Assembly: GCA_032768795.1 (NCBI GenBank)
Contig: CP136492.1
Location: 992,001-1,056,000, forward strand
Origin: Tremella fuciformis
Lineage: Eukaryota > Basidiomycota > Tremellomycetes > Tremellales > Tremellaceae
Direction of reading: 5' to 3'
Length of the DNA: 64,000 bases
Shown: positions 53,041-62,757 of the stretch, piece after piece
Numbering within the stretch: position 1 is the first letter of the stretch
Layout of the letters: every line of letters begins with the position of its first letter
The notes under the pieces: model-generated
Told to the model about the DNA's origin: nothing
What the model saw: only the letters and a program-made list of their open reading frames with translations
Databases searched by the model: none
Made by a program: the position numbers and the translations under genes

Positions 53041-53380
53041 GCTTGGATCCTTGGCTACAGATTTGGGCCCCCAACGCTCATGCATTCCCTTGGTCCCACA
53101 ACCTCTCGTCAGACTAGAAAAGACCATTGGCATACTCCCACATCAGCGTGTCCGTGTGGATGGCGGGCTCATGTCCTCTGTGAAAGGATGCGATGGCTGT
53201 TTGCCACGGCCCCAACTCCAGATATTTCCGCTCCAGGATATGTACACCCGCCTGCTCCGTGCGATTAGCACCCAATGTGCTCTGGAAACATTTTCTCTGC
53301 CTTCACATCTCTCCTAATCTGGTCTTCATCCATCACACATTGCATAATCACGCCCGATTTGAATTTGAAGACTCGGCACC

Positions 53381-54376
53381 ATGTCGCTGATGACCTCCAA
53401 CACCGCCGATGAGATAGTTCGCCCGCCAGTCCCATGGCTGCAGACCCTTCTCTCCAAGGCTGCTCACTCCTATAGACCTGACCTTCAAGCGCGGGCCGAT
53501 TATTTCACCGTTGAGCATGATGGGCTGAGCTTCTATCTCAATCTGGCGAATTCGCCAGATCCAACTCAGGCCGATTTGCAGATCCTCGATGCTTGGGAGA
53601 GCAGCGTCTATTCGCTCAGTCACAACAGTGCTGCAGATGAGTGGAGCAGGGCCCGCCTCACGGACGCCCTTCAAGAAACGATAGCAAGCATCTTCACACA
53701 CTGGGGTACGGACGATCCTCGGGCGCTTGGTTCAGTTCGAAAGACGGATTGGCGGGTGGACACCCGATGCATCTTCGACAATGGTCCGTTCGGGGCCGGT
53801 CAAGGGCTACCGCGCAGGTTGTACGCCGTGCACATAGCCAGCATTGCCGAGGGTTTCCTCGACGCGGGGTTGGCGACGTACACTTCGCCAGCAGAGCAGC
53901 CAGAGCCGGCGGTCCCCACAGAAGGTTTGCATAGCCTGATTCACGACGCCGCTCGTAGGCTGCATCTCACGTGCTCCGCGGACGCCCACTCTTTCTACAG
54001 GACCCACGGCGGGATTGAAATGCAGATGAATCTCTATAACAAGCAGTCCAAGGAAGCCAACGACCTCACGCTCCCAGAGTTGCGCGAATGGGAGAGCAGC
54101 GTGGTGCCGTTCGTCAATGACAGGCCGGAAGACAGGCAAAGCCGGATGCGCCTGACGGACGCCATCACCGACTCGTTGCGCGAAATGAGAGCGCATCACG
54201 CCAATCATTCCCACTCGGCTCTAAGCGCTCATGATTGCCCTGACTGGCAAGTGCGCTCCGATTTTACAGTTGAGTATGGCCCGCCTGACAGGCGCGGCCG
54301 CGTTAAGAAACAGCGATATTACTGGCTGTTCATCAAGTCGGTCAATTGTCCAGAACAATCTGGGCCCAGCACATAA
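53381..54376 (+). CDS. Tandem paralogue 2, two-module protein of unknown family
   Basis: Intronless, 331 residues, same layout as its neighbours. Module 1: WLQTLLSKAAHSYRPDLQAR, SFYLNLANSPDPTQADLQIL, DAWESSVYSLSH, WSRARLTDALQETIASIFTH, DWRVDTRC and RLYAVHIASI. Module 2: LHSLIHDAARRLHLTCSADA, GIEMQMNLYNKQSKE, LPELREWESSVVPF, DRQSRMRLTDAITDSLREMR, CPDWQVRSDFTVEY and RYYWLFIKS. The second module repeats the WES, SRxRLTDAI and RYYW signatures of the first more clearly than in paralogue 1. No catalytic motif is visible, and no signal peptide. The function is unknown; conservation of the module core argues for selection on the protein. Confidence 0.75.
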   Translation: MSLMTSNTADEIVRPPVPWLQTLLSKAAHSYRPDLQARADYFTVEHDGLSFYLNLANSPDPTQADLQILDAWESSVYSLSHNSAADEWSRARLTDALQETIASIFTHWGTDDPRALGSVRKTDWRVDTRCIFDNGPFGAGQGLPRRLYAVHIASIAEGFLDAGLATYTSPAEQPEPAVPTEGLHSLIHDAARRLHLTCSADAHSFYRTHGGIEMQMNLYNKQSKEANDLTLPELREWESSVVPFVNDRPEDRQSRMRLTDAITDSLREMRAHHANHSHSALSAHDCPDWQVRSDFTVEYGPPDRRGRVKKQRYYWLFIKSVNCPEQSGPST

Positions 54377-54700
54377 GCTGGGGCCTTTGGCTATAGATTC
54401 GTGATGCATCCCCGTGGTCTCTGAACCCGTCGTCAAAGGAGGAAAGACCATTCTCATGCTCCCACAATAGCGTGTCTGTGTGAAAGGCCGCCTTGTGTGT
54501 CCAGTGAAAGGATGTACCGGAGGTCTATCACGGAAAACACTGCTGAAGGCCCCGACTCATAAGCCCGCCTGGTCCGTGCGACCAGCACCTGGGCTTGCAA
54601 ATATTCCTCCTACCTACAGTACCTGCACGCCTCTCTCCGCATCTGGATTTGATCGCACAACACTGTAACCAAGCACTACTCTGAGCGCTCAAGATCCGCC

Positions 54701-55654
54701 ATGTCGCTGAATTCTACTGGCAGCGCTGACCAGATTTCACCTTCACTGGTGCTGACCCTGATCTCTGAGGCTGCCAAACAGTCTAGACCCGGCCTGAAAG
54801 CCTGCGCCCAGTCGTTCGCCGCCGATGGCCGTACGCTGACCTTCTTCCTCACTCCGGGGCTGCCTCCCAACCCGACGAAGGAGGATCTTTACACGCTCCA
54901 ATCCTGGGAGAGCGATATCGTTGCGCTCAGTCAAAACACTCCGGCCGATCAATATAGCAGGCTTCGCCTCACGTTTGCGCTCACTCAGACGATATCGAGC
55001 ATTCTCAACCACTTGACCTGGGACGATCCTCGCTCACTGCCGCCCGTCAGCAAGATGAGCTGGCAGGTCGACACCCGGTGCGTGTATGGGCCTGACCCCG
55101 CGCCGGGCGAACCATCCCAGAGGCGCAGATACTACAAGGTACGCGTGACCAACGTGCCCGACAACCCCCTCGATCCAAGCATGCTGGGCACCATATCGTC
55201 GGCCGGTGCGAGCGCGGCAGCGCCCGCTGACAGCGTACTGCGTGGCATCATCCACGCCGCGGCCAATGCCGTGGACCCTGAGTTCTCCGTGCGCGCCCAC
55301 ACGTTCGCCAACACGAACTCGGGCATCGAGATGCAGGTGTCGCTCTATGATGAGCAGAGCACGCAGGAGTACGACCCCACGCTGTCGCCGCTGTGCGAGT
55401 GGGAGCGCACCGTGAGTGCGCTCGTTTCCCACGCCCCGAAGGACAAGGAGAGCCGGAAAATGCTAAAAGCCGCCATGTCTGCCTCACTGCGAGCCATGAA
55501 GTACCATTATGACGCGGGCTACACTACCGACCTAAAAAATCAGAGTTGCGGTGACTGGGAGGTGCAGTCGGCTTTCCAACTCGTAGACTCGAGGGGTGAC
55601 AGGGGCGGCACGCAACCTAGCCGATACTACTGGATGCTCGTCAAACCTCGCTGA
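54701..55654 (+). CDS. Tandem paralogue 3, two-module protein of unknown family
   Basis: Intronless, 317 residues, the shortest and cleanest copy. Module 1 (residues ~10-150): LVLTLISEAAKQSRPGLKAC, LPPNPTKEDLYTLQSWESDI, YSRLRLTFALTQTISSILNH, SWQVDTRC and RRRYYKVRVTNVP. Module 2 (~175-315): VLRGIIHAAANAVDPEFSVR, GIEMQVSLYDEQS, DPTLSPLCEWERTVSAL, ESRKMLKAAMSASLRAMKYH, CGDWEVQSAF and RYYWMLVKP. The two halves line up end to end, showing an ancestral internal duplication older than the gene triplication. The 5' flank shares a CTCTCTCCGCATCTG box with gene 1. Function unknown. Confidence 0.75.
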   Translation: MSLNSTGSADQISPSLVLTLISEAAKQSRPGLKACAQSFAADGRTLTFFLTPGLPPNPTKEDLYTLQSWESDIVALSQNTPADQYSRLRLTFALTQTISSILNHLTWDDPRSLPPVSKMSWQVDTRCVYGPDPAPGEPSQRRRYYKVRVTNVPDNPLDPSMLGTISSAGASAAAPADSVLRGIIHAAANAVDPEFSVRAHTFANTNSGIEMQVSLYDEQSTQEYDPTLSPLCEWERTVSALVSHAPKDKESRKMLKAAMSASLRAMKYHYDAGYTTDLKNQSCGDWEVQSAFQLVDSRGDRGGTQPSRYYWMLVKPR

Positions 55655-55911
55655 TACAGGCAGATCTCTTCCCGGCTTACAGCCAGGCTTATTAGTCACA
55701 GTCTTGATCCTCCAGAGTATATGCATTCGCTTGGCTCCTACCTTGACCTGTGCATAGATTGGCTTGTGTTTAGCTTGTTCTTCGAGCCTACAACCAAGAG
55801 GCCAAGTCAACCTGTACCTGAATATAATGAGTTGTCCCGGTCGTGCCACGCACTGCTTTGCCCTGATGCCAAGTCGCTTCGTACATCCTTGCCCGGAAGC
55901 ACGACAAATCA
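55655..55911. other. Gap between the array and RAP1
   Basis: 257 bp holding the 3' flanks of the convergent third array gene and RAP1; it retains part of the duplicated array spacer. Confidence 0.4.
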
Positions 55912-58826
55912 TCAGAACCCAAAATGCGCCGCCAGACAACGCTGCACATCACTCCAGTACGTCTCGCCTCCCCCGCTCGAGCTCCGTCGAAGGTTCTTCG
56001 GCATTCCATCTAGCACCTTCACGAGGTCCAACGGCTTGACCCTGTACTTTTGACAATACTCGAGGATCCGTTTCCGGTACAGCTCCTTGGCCGCCAAGGC
56101 GATGTCTCGACCATTCAAGACTTCCTTCGCGAATTGTTCCCTTGATAGAGGCGGCTCAGGGGTTTTTCGCTTGACGGGCGACCGGGAGAACGGTTCAGGC
56201 GCTTGACGGGGGGCACCCGGTATTGGCTCGCGGGTAAAGGCCAAGACCTGGTCGGGTTTTGCTGGGATATCTCGCACTTCAGACCTCTTCCGAGCGGATG
56301 CAGTCAGAGCTTCGGCCATCGTGGACAAGCGAGCCTTCTTGCGTTTAGGCGTAGAGGCGTGAGAAGAATCTCTCACGGCCTCGTTTGCGGTGACGACCGG
56401 CTCAGATTCCCGGTTGAGCTGTGTGATGGGGGTTTTCTCGAGAGGGCGTTTTGGGGATCCGGCCTGGGCAAAGGCAGCGAGTATGCGTTGCGTTTCGGAC
56501 TCTACGATATCCATTGCTTGAGTTGCAGCGATCTCATTGACGATCTCGGTGTCTGGGGATTTCGAAATTTCCAGCACAGTCTCTTGCGCGATGATCACGC
56601 TGGCGGGCACCAGACCGACGACGGACTCCGCTACGACCTCGACCTCTGGCTGCTCTGTCGATGCGGCCATAGCAGAAGACTTGATCTCCCCGGTGTTTGC
56701 TGGTGGTTGCGATTCTTCCACGGCAGACTCGGCCACAATCGGTGTAGGAAGCTGCTGAACTTCTACAGCAGTTTCATCTCGCGTCGTGGCTGATGTCCAC
56801 TCGGCTTCCACAGCAGGTTCAAACATGATCGCCGTTGACAGCTGCTGAGCTTCCACGACGGGCTCGATCACGATGGTGGCTGACGGTTGCTGAGCCTCCA
56901 CGGCAGTTTCGCTGATGGCTGCTTCTGGTAGTTGCTGCACTTCGGGAGCAGGCTGGGCCACGATCGGTGCTGCAGATTGCTCGACTTCCATTTCTGAATC
57001 GGGAACGGCTGGTGTTTCACCTTGCTGATTTTCCACTACGGGCTCGACGACGATGGCTTCCGATACCTGTTCGATTACGATGACCGCCGAAGACTTCTGC
57101 TCCTTCTCGACAAGTGGTTCGACCGTGGTCGATTGAGACGTTGGCTGAATTTCGGCGGCAGGCTCGGTGGTAGCAGGCGCTGGTTGCTGTTGAGCTTCTA
57201 CTGCAGGTTCGGCTGCCGTCGGTGCTGATGACTGCTCGGCTGCAGCGGCAGGCTCGGATGCGGTAGCTTCTGAAGGCCGATGGTCCACGGTAGGCCGGGC
57301 CGCGAGATCTGCTGTCCGGTCGACTGCGACGGCAGGCTCAGTCGTGGAGATCGGTGCAGGCTGTTGAGCCTCAGCAGCAGGCTCGGGGACAAGATTCGGC
57401 CCGTTAGTATCGGGTCGAGGTGCTGCCTGCTCCTGGCTTGGGCTCTCGCGCGCCCGTCGTCCTTTGCCCTTACCACGCCGCGGGGTCCCGCCATTCTGCT
57501 GAGCCGGGGATGAACGAGCAGCCTCATCGCTTGATCCCGCTTCGGTACCCGTTCTGAGGATAAGGTACAGAGCTGCGCTGAAGGCGAGACATCTCACGAT
57601 TGCTGCACGGTCTTTTCGATCCTCTTTCTCCGTCGCTCCAGCTCCTTTTGCCTTTCGGTCTGCGTCTTGAGCGTATCGTCCAGCCCTTGGTCTTTGAGTC
57701 GCAAAATACGAGATGAGAACGCGGTCGCATTCTTCTTGAACCGCTCATGCCAAGATTGATGAGAGTGCCGCCCAATCAAGGGATACATTTCTGCCATCGT
57801 GACCTGAATCTAAGTCCGCCTTTCAACAAGGCAAAAGGCCACCGACCATAGTCTCATATGTCTTGCGACTGTGCCAAGATCCCTTGGGGTGATAAAATGC
57901 CAAGTACCGACAGAGGAAATCGTCATCTTCAGGGGAGTAGTCCACACGGGGTCTGTCTGTCAGACCTGCTCGACACGAACATATAGCGAGGAGTTCGCTC
58001 ACTTGCCGGTCGGTCGACCTGGACCTTTGCCCGCCGGTACCGGCTCATCCTCGGCCATGCTGTCGACCTCTTTATCCCCCTCCGTCTCCTCGATCGTCCT
58101 CCACTCGAGCAAGCCGTCCCGAATACACGCCTCCACCCACTCCCTCTCCCCTACCCTCTGCCATGCCGCTCTCCCAGCCTTGACGCGCTCAGGCATGATC
58201 TGCGTGCGGTAGAACTGAGACTCGGGGTCGACAATGAGGAGATCCGCCTGGCTGCGCTTCGTGACCTTGAGGCCGCCGTGAAGCTCGACGTTGCGGACGG
58301 TCTCGGCCTGCGCCATCTGCGCCGTCTCGTTCGTGTGTCGGTGGAGGTTGACCGAGATCCATACTTTCAGCGGGGCGTGGTCTCGCGACCGGTCCGGGTG
58401 GACAAAGATGACCGGCGCCTCTGGCGGGTCGACGCGGCGGCGCGCGTGGAAGCAGTGGGCAAGCCAGTGGTACGGGTAGATGACGGGGTGGGAGATATCG
58501 GGGTAAGACTTTGCGAAGAGAGCCATAACTTCTGCTTCTTTCGCAGCGTGAGGTGATCGCGGGTTCACGAGCGAAATCGTAGCGTCCGATCGGGAGGTCA
58601 CCGTAGTCGCACCGAGTTGCTGTTCATTAGCAGAGAGCTTCAGGGGCTGATGCAGAGGAGAGACGGGTCTACTCGCCTTTATCAATTGGACAAGCAGCTC
58701 GGCGACGGGATCCGGGAAGTGCTCGACCAGGAGGATCTTCTCGCCTGCGAGGATCTCTTCGACGTTCGCACTGTCGGCCGACGCCTGAACTCCGGCGGCG
58801 GCAGAAGACGAGGCTGGCTCTGCCAT
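55912..58826 (-). CDS. RAP1: RAP1 telomere-binding protein homologue
   Basis: Rap1 is a shelterin-type subunit at telomeres. From ATG 58826: an N-terminal BRCT-like region (EEILAGEKILLVEHFPDPVA ... YPYHWLAHCFHARR), then a second BRCT-like stretch (LKVWISVNLHRHTNETAQ ... ADLLIVDPESQF ... GEREWVEACIRDGLLEW). After a short intron comes the Rap1 Myb domain, RVDYSPEDDDFLCRYLAF .. HPKGSWHSRKTYETM, spliced to VTMAEMYPLIGRHSHQSWHE and RFKKNATAFSSRIL. A basic coiled stretch and another intron lead to a ~400-residue repeat region of EPAVEAQQ-type units, then the C-terminal RCT-like domain LYRKRILEYCQKYRVKPLDL .. YWSDVQRCLAAHFGF. BRCT-Myb-RCT order is diagnostic of Rap1. Binding partners cannot be deduced from the sequence. 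Confidence 0.82.
56650..57400 (-). repeat. Degenerate ~19-aa protein repeat inside RAP1
   Basis: The central part of RAP1 is built from repeated units around E-(P/T)-A/V-V-E-x-Q-Q followed by a variable S/T/A-rich spacer, for example TEPAVEVQQ, AVEAQQPSATIVIEPVVEA and AAEAQQPAPISTTEPAV. Twenty or so units can be counted by eye. Unit length is near 19 residues (57 bp) but variable. This is typical of an expanding coding minisatellite. Confidence 0.65.
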
Positions 58827-59489
58827 GGTCGCGCAAAAGTAGAATCACTATCGTAGAGGCGGGCGGGCCCAGAAAGCAGCCGAAGAGAGACTCGTGATAC
58901 CGTTTGACGGGCCAATCTGGTCTTAGATGTACCGAGAGGACTGCAAGGAGGAACAAGCTGTGGAGGTGCGGGGACAAGAAAAGGCGATTGGCGCTCGTGT
59001 GTCGGCCGCGTGCGTGGACTTGGGTGCTGCTCTCAATCCTGACCTAGCACCCTCTGCCCACCGAGACGTCCAAGCTGCCACCAGGCCTGCCCAACAGGCG
59101 TCGAGTGAAAAGGTCCCGGAAAAAATCGAATGGGAGATGGGAAGAGCTGGGCAGAAGACGATGGCTCCTTCAGGTGACTCGGCTGGGCCCCCGCAAATTC
59201 ATCTCTTCATCTCCCAAGAAGCAAGAGTGCAAAACATTCGGTGCATCAGATCGTACGAATCGTCCTCTTCACCTTGGCGTCACGCCCAAACGCCTTCACC
59301 TCCACATCTGCATTAAAGTATCATTCTGCCATCTCGCGAGTCTTTATGAAGGCCATCCGTCCAGGGGAAAATATAGATTTGAGGGATGAGGGTAGAGAGT
59401 TGACGGTTGGGGGAGTTGATTCTATGCGCGGAAAGACCTCCCCAGGCTCGCGCCGGTCCTTCCGCACACCCTTACTTCGCCGCTGCGGT
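58827..59489. promoter_or_regulatory. RAP1 upstream region
   Basis: 663 bp between the RAP1 start and the end of the GPI-protein gene, both on the minus strand. It must hold the RAP1 promoter. Frames here are open by composition only; no separate gene was supported. Confidence 0.35.
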
Positions 59490-60586
59490 TTAAAGCAGGA
59501 GGGCGACACCGCCGAGGAGGGCGAGACCAGCAGCGGGCACACCGGTGGCAATGGCGTGGATGGCACCGCCGGCGGAGGAGGCAGCGGCCGACGAGGCGGC
59601 AGCGCTGGAAGCCGCAGCGGAGCTGCCGGCAGCGGAAGAGGCAGCGGCGGAGGATGCGGCAGCAGAGGTCTTCGAGGTGGGGGTGGCCGAGGTAGTGGCG
59701 GACGTCGCGCTGGATTTTGTCAGCCCTGAAAGACCATTCTGGCGAAGAAGTGCGACTCACGAGGCGGCACCGGAGCTGGCCGAGGTGATGGTGGTGGTTA
59801 CGGCACCGGTGGTCGACACGCCGCTAGTGGAGGCCGAGGCGTTGAGACACGAGTCGGACGCGCCGGCCTGAATGACGACAGGCGAGGAGTAGGCGATGGT
59901 ACCGGTCGAGTCGGTCAGCTTGAGGGTGATGTTGGTGCCTGCGGTGTCAGCGAGGCATCAAATAAATCGTGGGAACAGCTATGTAGACGTACCGGACGCG
60001 AGGTTGACGGTCCAGGTGTAGGGGCTCGCAGTGAGGGCATCCGCGAGGGTCTCGAGGGCGGCAGCCGAGGTCTCACCGCCGGGAATGACAGCGCTGGTGG
60101 TCAGCTGGGTGCTCTAGTGCGATGTGTGGTACGCCGAGCCCGGCACTCCGTACCCGCTCTCCACCCTGAACGAAGGGGCTAGCGCAGTCGCTAGTCATCG
60201 CCGGAAGGAGGGTGCCACTGGGCAGCGACCAGGGGCGAGGGTGTGGGGGGGTGATTGTTGATGGTGAAAGGGAGCGGGCGGGTGACTCACAGAATGTAGT
60301 TGGCGGTACCGCCAGTCCATGTGATGGAGGCGGGCTCTGAATGGTCAGCCACCGGGACAGGATCGATCGCCTTATCTCTGGGACCACTCACGGCACTCGA
60401 CGAGGGAAGCCTGGGGGTCAGCGCGCGTCCAACGTGTGCGCATCGTGCACGCCAGTGCTCGACGGCGCCCGGGGAAGGCGCGGGCATGCATGGCGACGAG
60501 GCGGGATGACTCACGGGGGTGCTGATGGAGAAGGTCTGGGCCAGGGCCGAGGCGGCAAAGGCGAGGGCGGCAAACTTGGCAAGCAT
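59490..60586 (-). CDS. GPI-anchored Ser/Ala-rich cell-surface protein
   Basis: The ATG at 60586 begins the signal peptide MLAKFAALAFAASALA. After short introns the core domain has EPASITWTGGTANYIL, IPGGETSAAALETLADALTA, SPYTWTVNLAS and GTNITLKLTDSTGTIAYSSP, then ASDSCLNASAST. This pattern matches the Kre9/Knh1-like or Ser/Thr-rich GPI-anchored surface domain common in basidiomycetes. A Ser/Ala-rich stalk (SSAAASSAA repeats) follows and the C-terminus GVPAAGLALLGGVALLL is a hydrophobic GPI-attachment tail with a small-residue omega region. The stop is at 59490-59492. Cell-wall or plasma-membrane location is expected; a role in wall glucan assembly is only suggested by the domain. Confidence 0.75.
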
Positions 60587-61522
60587 CGTGAAGCAATGAG
60601 ATGGATTGGTTCGTTCCCGAAGGGTTCGTCAACGACGTCAGAGACAGGTGGGGGTCGTGGATGCAGACGATACGGATGGCGACGAGCAAACAAGAGACGA
60701 TGAGGGAGAGAGGACAAAGGAATCGAAAGGCAGAGAGGGTTCAAGTAGTTACGGATGAACGATGATGCTGCGGACGGTGGGTGACGGGGGCAGCCAGCAG
60801 TCAAGCGGGGCGTGGGAGCCGAGAGGGGCTGGGGCGGCGCGGGAGTCTATGTGTAGGTGGTTGACATGGGTGGGCGATTGCATGGAATATGCCCGAGGCT
60901 GCGTGCAGGATCTACCGTACGGCTTGGACCTTACCGAAGCATAGCCAACGAGAAGCCGCCGCAGCTCCCGGGCACAGAAGCATCGTTGCCCACCCACGGC
61001 GCAGCTGGAGGGGAAGACAAGAATAGGTCACTGCAGCACAGGGGGGAGGGAAAGGAATTGGATTGGATTGGGTGGCTTGGAACGAGCTAGAAGAGATGCT
61101 GCTGCTGCTGCACTTCCCCTGTTGTCCCTGACAAGGTGCCCGCTGCGCACAACCTTGCACTGACGTTAGTCGCGCTCGTCCGACGGGCTCTCGCATCGTC
61201 ACAAGCTCAGGCGTCTCATCCGATAGGCTGACGTCGTCTCTCCAGGTAGACAGTTCCCGCGGGTAATAGCCCGACCGCTCTTTCTGCAGCCCGTAGCTCC
61301 GAGATCGATAGCAGTCATACAGGTGAGCCCATGGTGCCTCGCAGAGACGGAGGCTAGCAGCGTGGACACGTTGCCTCCAAGGACTAAAGGGACAAGACTG
61401 AGACCTGGCGGAGGCGGTGCGCGTCTCTATTCCGACGCGACGCGCGCCGGCCTTTCAATTCCGTTGGCCGATGGACACCGCCAAGTCCTTGGCGGTTCGC
61501 TGCTGGTCCTGCTTTGCATGGA
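60587..61522. promoter_or_regulatory. Divergent region, GPI protein/SET gene
   Basis: 936 bp between outward-reading genes. No independent gene was supported. It includes a GCTGCTGCTGCTG repeat near 61096-61108. An upstream exon of the SET gene could lie in the right part, but no chromodomain-like sequence was seen in any frame. Confidence 0.35.
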
Positions 61523-62720
61523 ATGGGACATGTAACGGTCGCGGACCTCAGCGCCGGCCGCGAGCCCACATGCATAAGAGGCCAAGACGTAGAGGCACAT
61601 CACCTGAGCGAATTCCAGCAGGTGAGGCGGTCCTACATGCCGGAGATGGTTGAGCTCATGGGCAGTACTCGTACCTGACGGACTCGGTGCTGCATGACGG
61701 AACGCCCCTGTCCGAAGTAGGACGGCCGCTGAGCGATGATGCCGAGCTGCTAGAGGACGATGGAGGCGGCTGCGAGTGCGGCTTTGCCGCAGACGATGCA
61801 GGTGACGGAGGAGGGTGGACGTGCACAGCTCGCGATGGGGATACGTGCGGCTGCGTAGCCAACACCGGTATGCCTCTCTGTGCCCTGCACCACACTGTGC
61901 TCACTGCACCCTAGGGAACTTCTATGCTACTCCTGGTCCCTCCGGGTCGAGCGAGCAGGAACAGGTGCTGCATCTCGATGCCCTCCCCGCTCGACTGCCC
62001 CTGGTAGAATGCTCAGCGCGCTGCTTGTGCAGTGCGCAATGCTCGAACCGCCTCACACAGCGGGGCGTCCGGTAAGCCCATCCCCGTCTTCGTTATGCTC
62101 ATGTGCTCAGAGTCCCTTTGGCCATCCGGCCCATCAACTCCCTAGGCCTAGGGGCATTCTACATGCCCAACGATTCCACTCCTTTGGCTAAAGGACGGTT
62201 CATCGCGCTCTACGCCGGCGAGTATATCACAACACCCCAAGCGCGAGCGCGCTGGTCCGCTCCTTCTTTTGCCCCGGCGGACAGCGACGCGGAAGGAAAA
62301 GGCAACTACATCTTGTCTCTTCGCGTGGGAACCGCCGGCGATGAGGTGTGGCATATCGACCCCCGGCATCGGGGCAACGTTGGGCGCTTCTTGAACCACT
62401 CGTGCGAGCCGAACTGCGTGATACACCTTGTGTACTGGGGCACGGGGGCATTTAGCTGGCCGCGCGCAGCTATTTTTGTGAGATCTGTGGGCCAAGATGA
62501 GGCGAGCGCTGATAGGCAGACGAACAGGGTCGTTCAGCCGGGCGAAGAGTTGACTTTTGACTACGCCAACGCGTCGGGAGATACCTCAAATGCCACCCCC
62601 TCGTCCGATGGCTTCGACGCTCCTTCAGACGGCGTGGAGGGCACGCGCCATAACAGGGTCAGATGCCTCTGCGGCGCCCAGCGATGTCGCGGCTGGATGC
62701 CGTTCGACGAGACCCTCTGA
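61523..62720 (+). CDS. SET-domain histone H3K9-type methyltransferase (Clr4/SUV39 class)
   Basis: A nuclear lysine methyltransferase of the pre-SET/SET/post-SET class that makes H3K9 methylation in other fungi. The first exon from ATG 61523 reads MGHVTVADLSAGREPTCIRG, then QDVEAHHLSEFQQ, joined by an intron to YSYLTDSVLHDGTPLSE. Pre-SET cysteines: CECG, CTARDGDTCGC and CSARCLCSAQCSNR. SET core: IALYAGEYITT, GNYILSLRV, VGRFLNHSCEPNC (cofactor/catalytic) and GEELTFDYAN. Post-SET: CLCGAQRCRGWM. The DLSAGRE block resembles the segment preceding pre-SET in Clr4. Four or more short introns. The start is uncertain and no N-terminal chromodomain was seen. It converges on the UNC-45 gene with 37 bp between stops. 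Confidence 0.8.
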
Positions 62721-62757
62721 TCTGTGCAATCGTCGATGCGGTATATGCATGGTATAG

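Larger units (their letters stand above)
52021..55654 (+). repeat. Tandem array of three ~1.3-kb gene units
   Basis: Start codons lie 1360 and 1320 bp apart (52021, 53381, 54701). Similarity is not limited to coding DNA. After genes 1 and 2 the spacers share GAAAGACCATT.., GCGTGTCYGTGTG and GTGAAAGGATG elements, and the DNA after gene 3 repeats a TATGCATTCGCTTGG-like element also present after gene 1. The unit duplicated was therefore promoter plus gene plus 3' flank, as expected for unequal crossing-over. Confidence 0.75.

Noticed and set aside
51475..56000. RTT109, RAP1 and the SET gene as a functional chromatin gene cluster
   Set aside because: Orientation and spacing are unremarkable, unrelated genes lie between, and eukaryotic gene neighbourhood alone is weak evidence.
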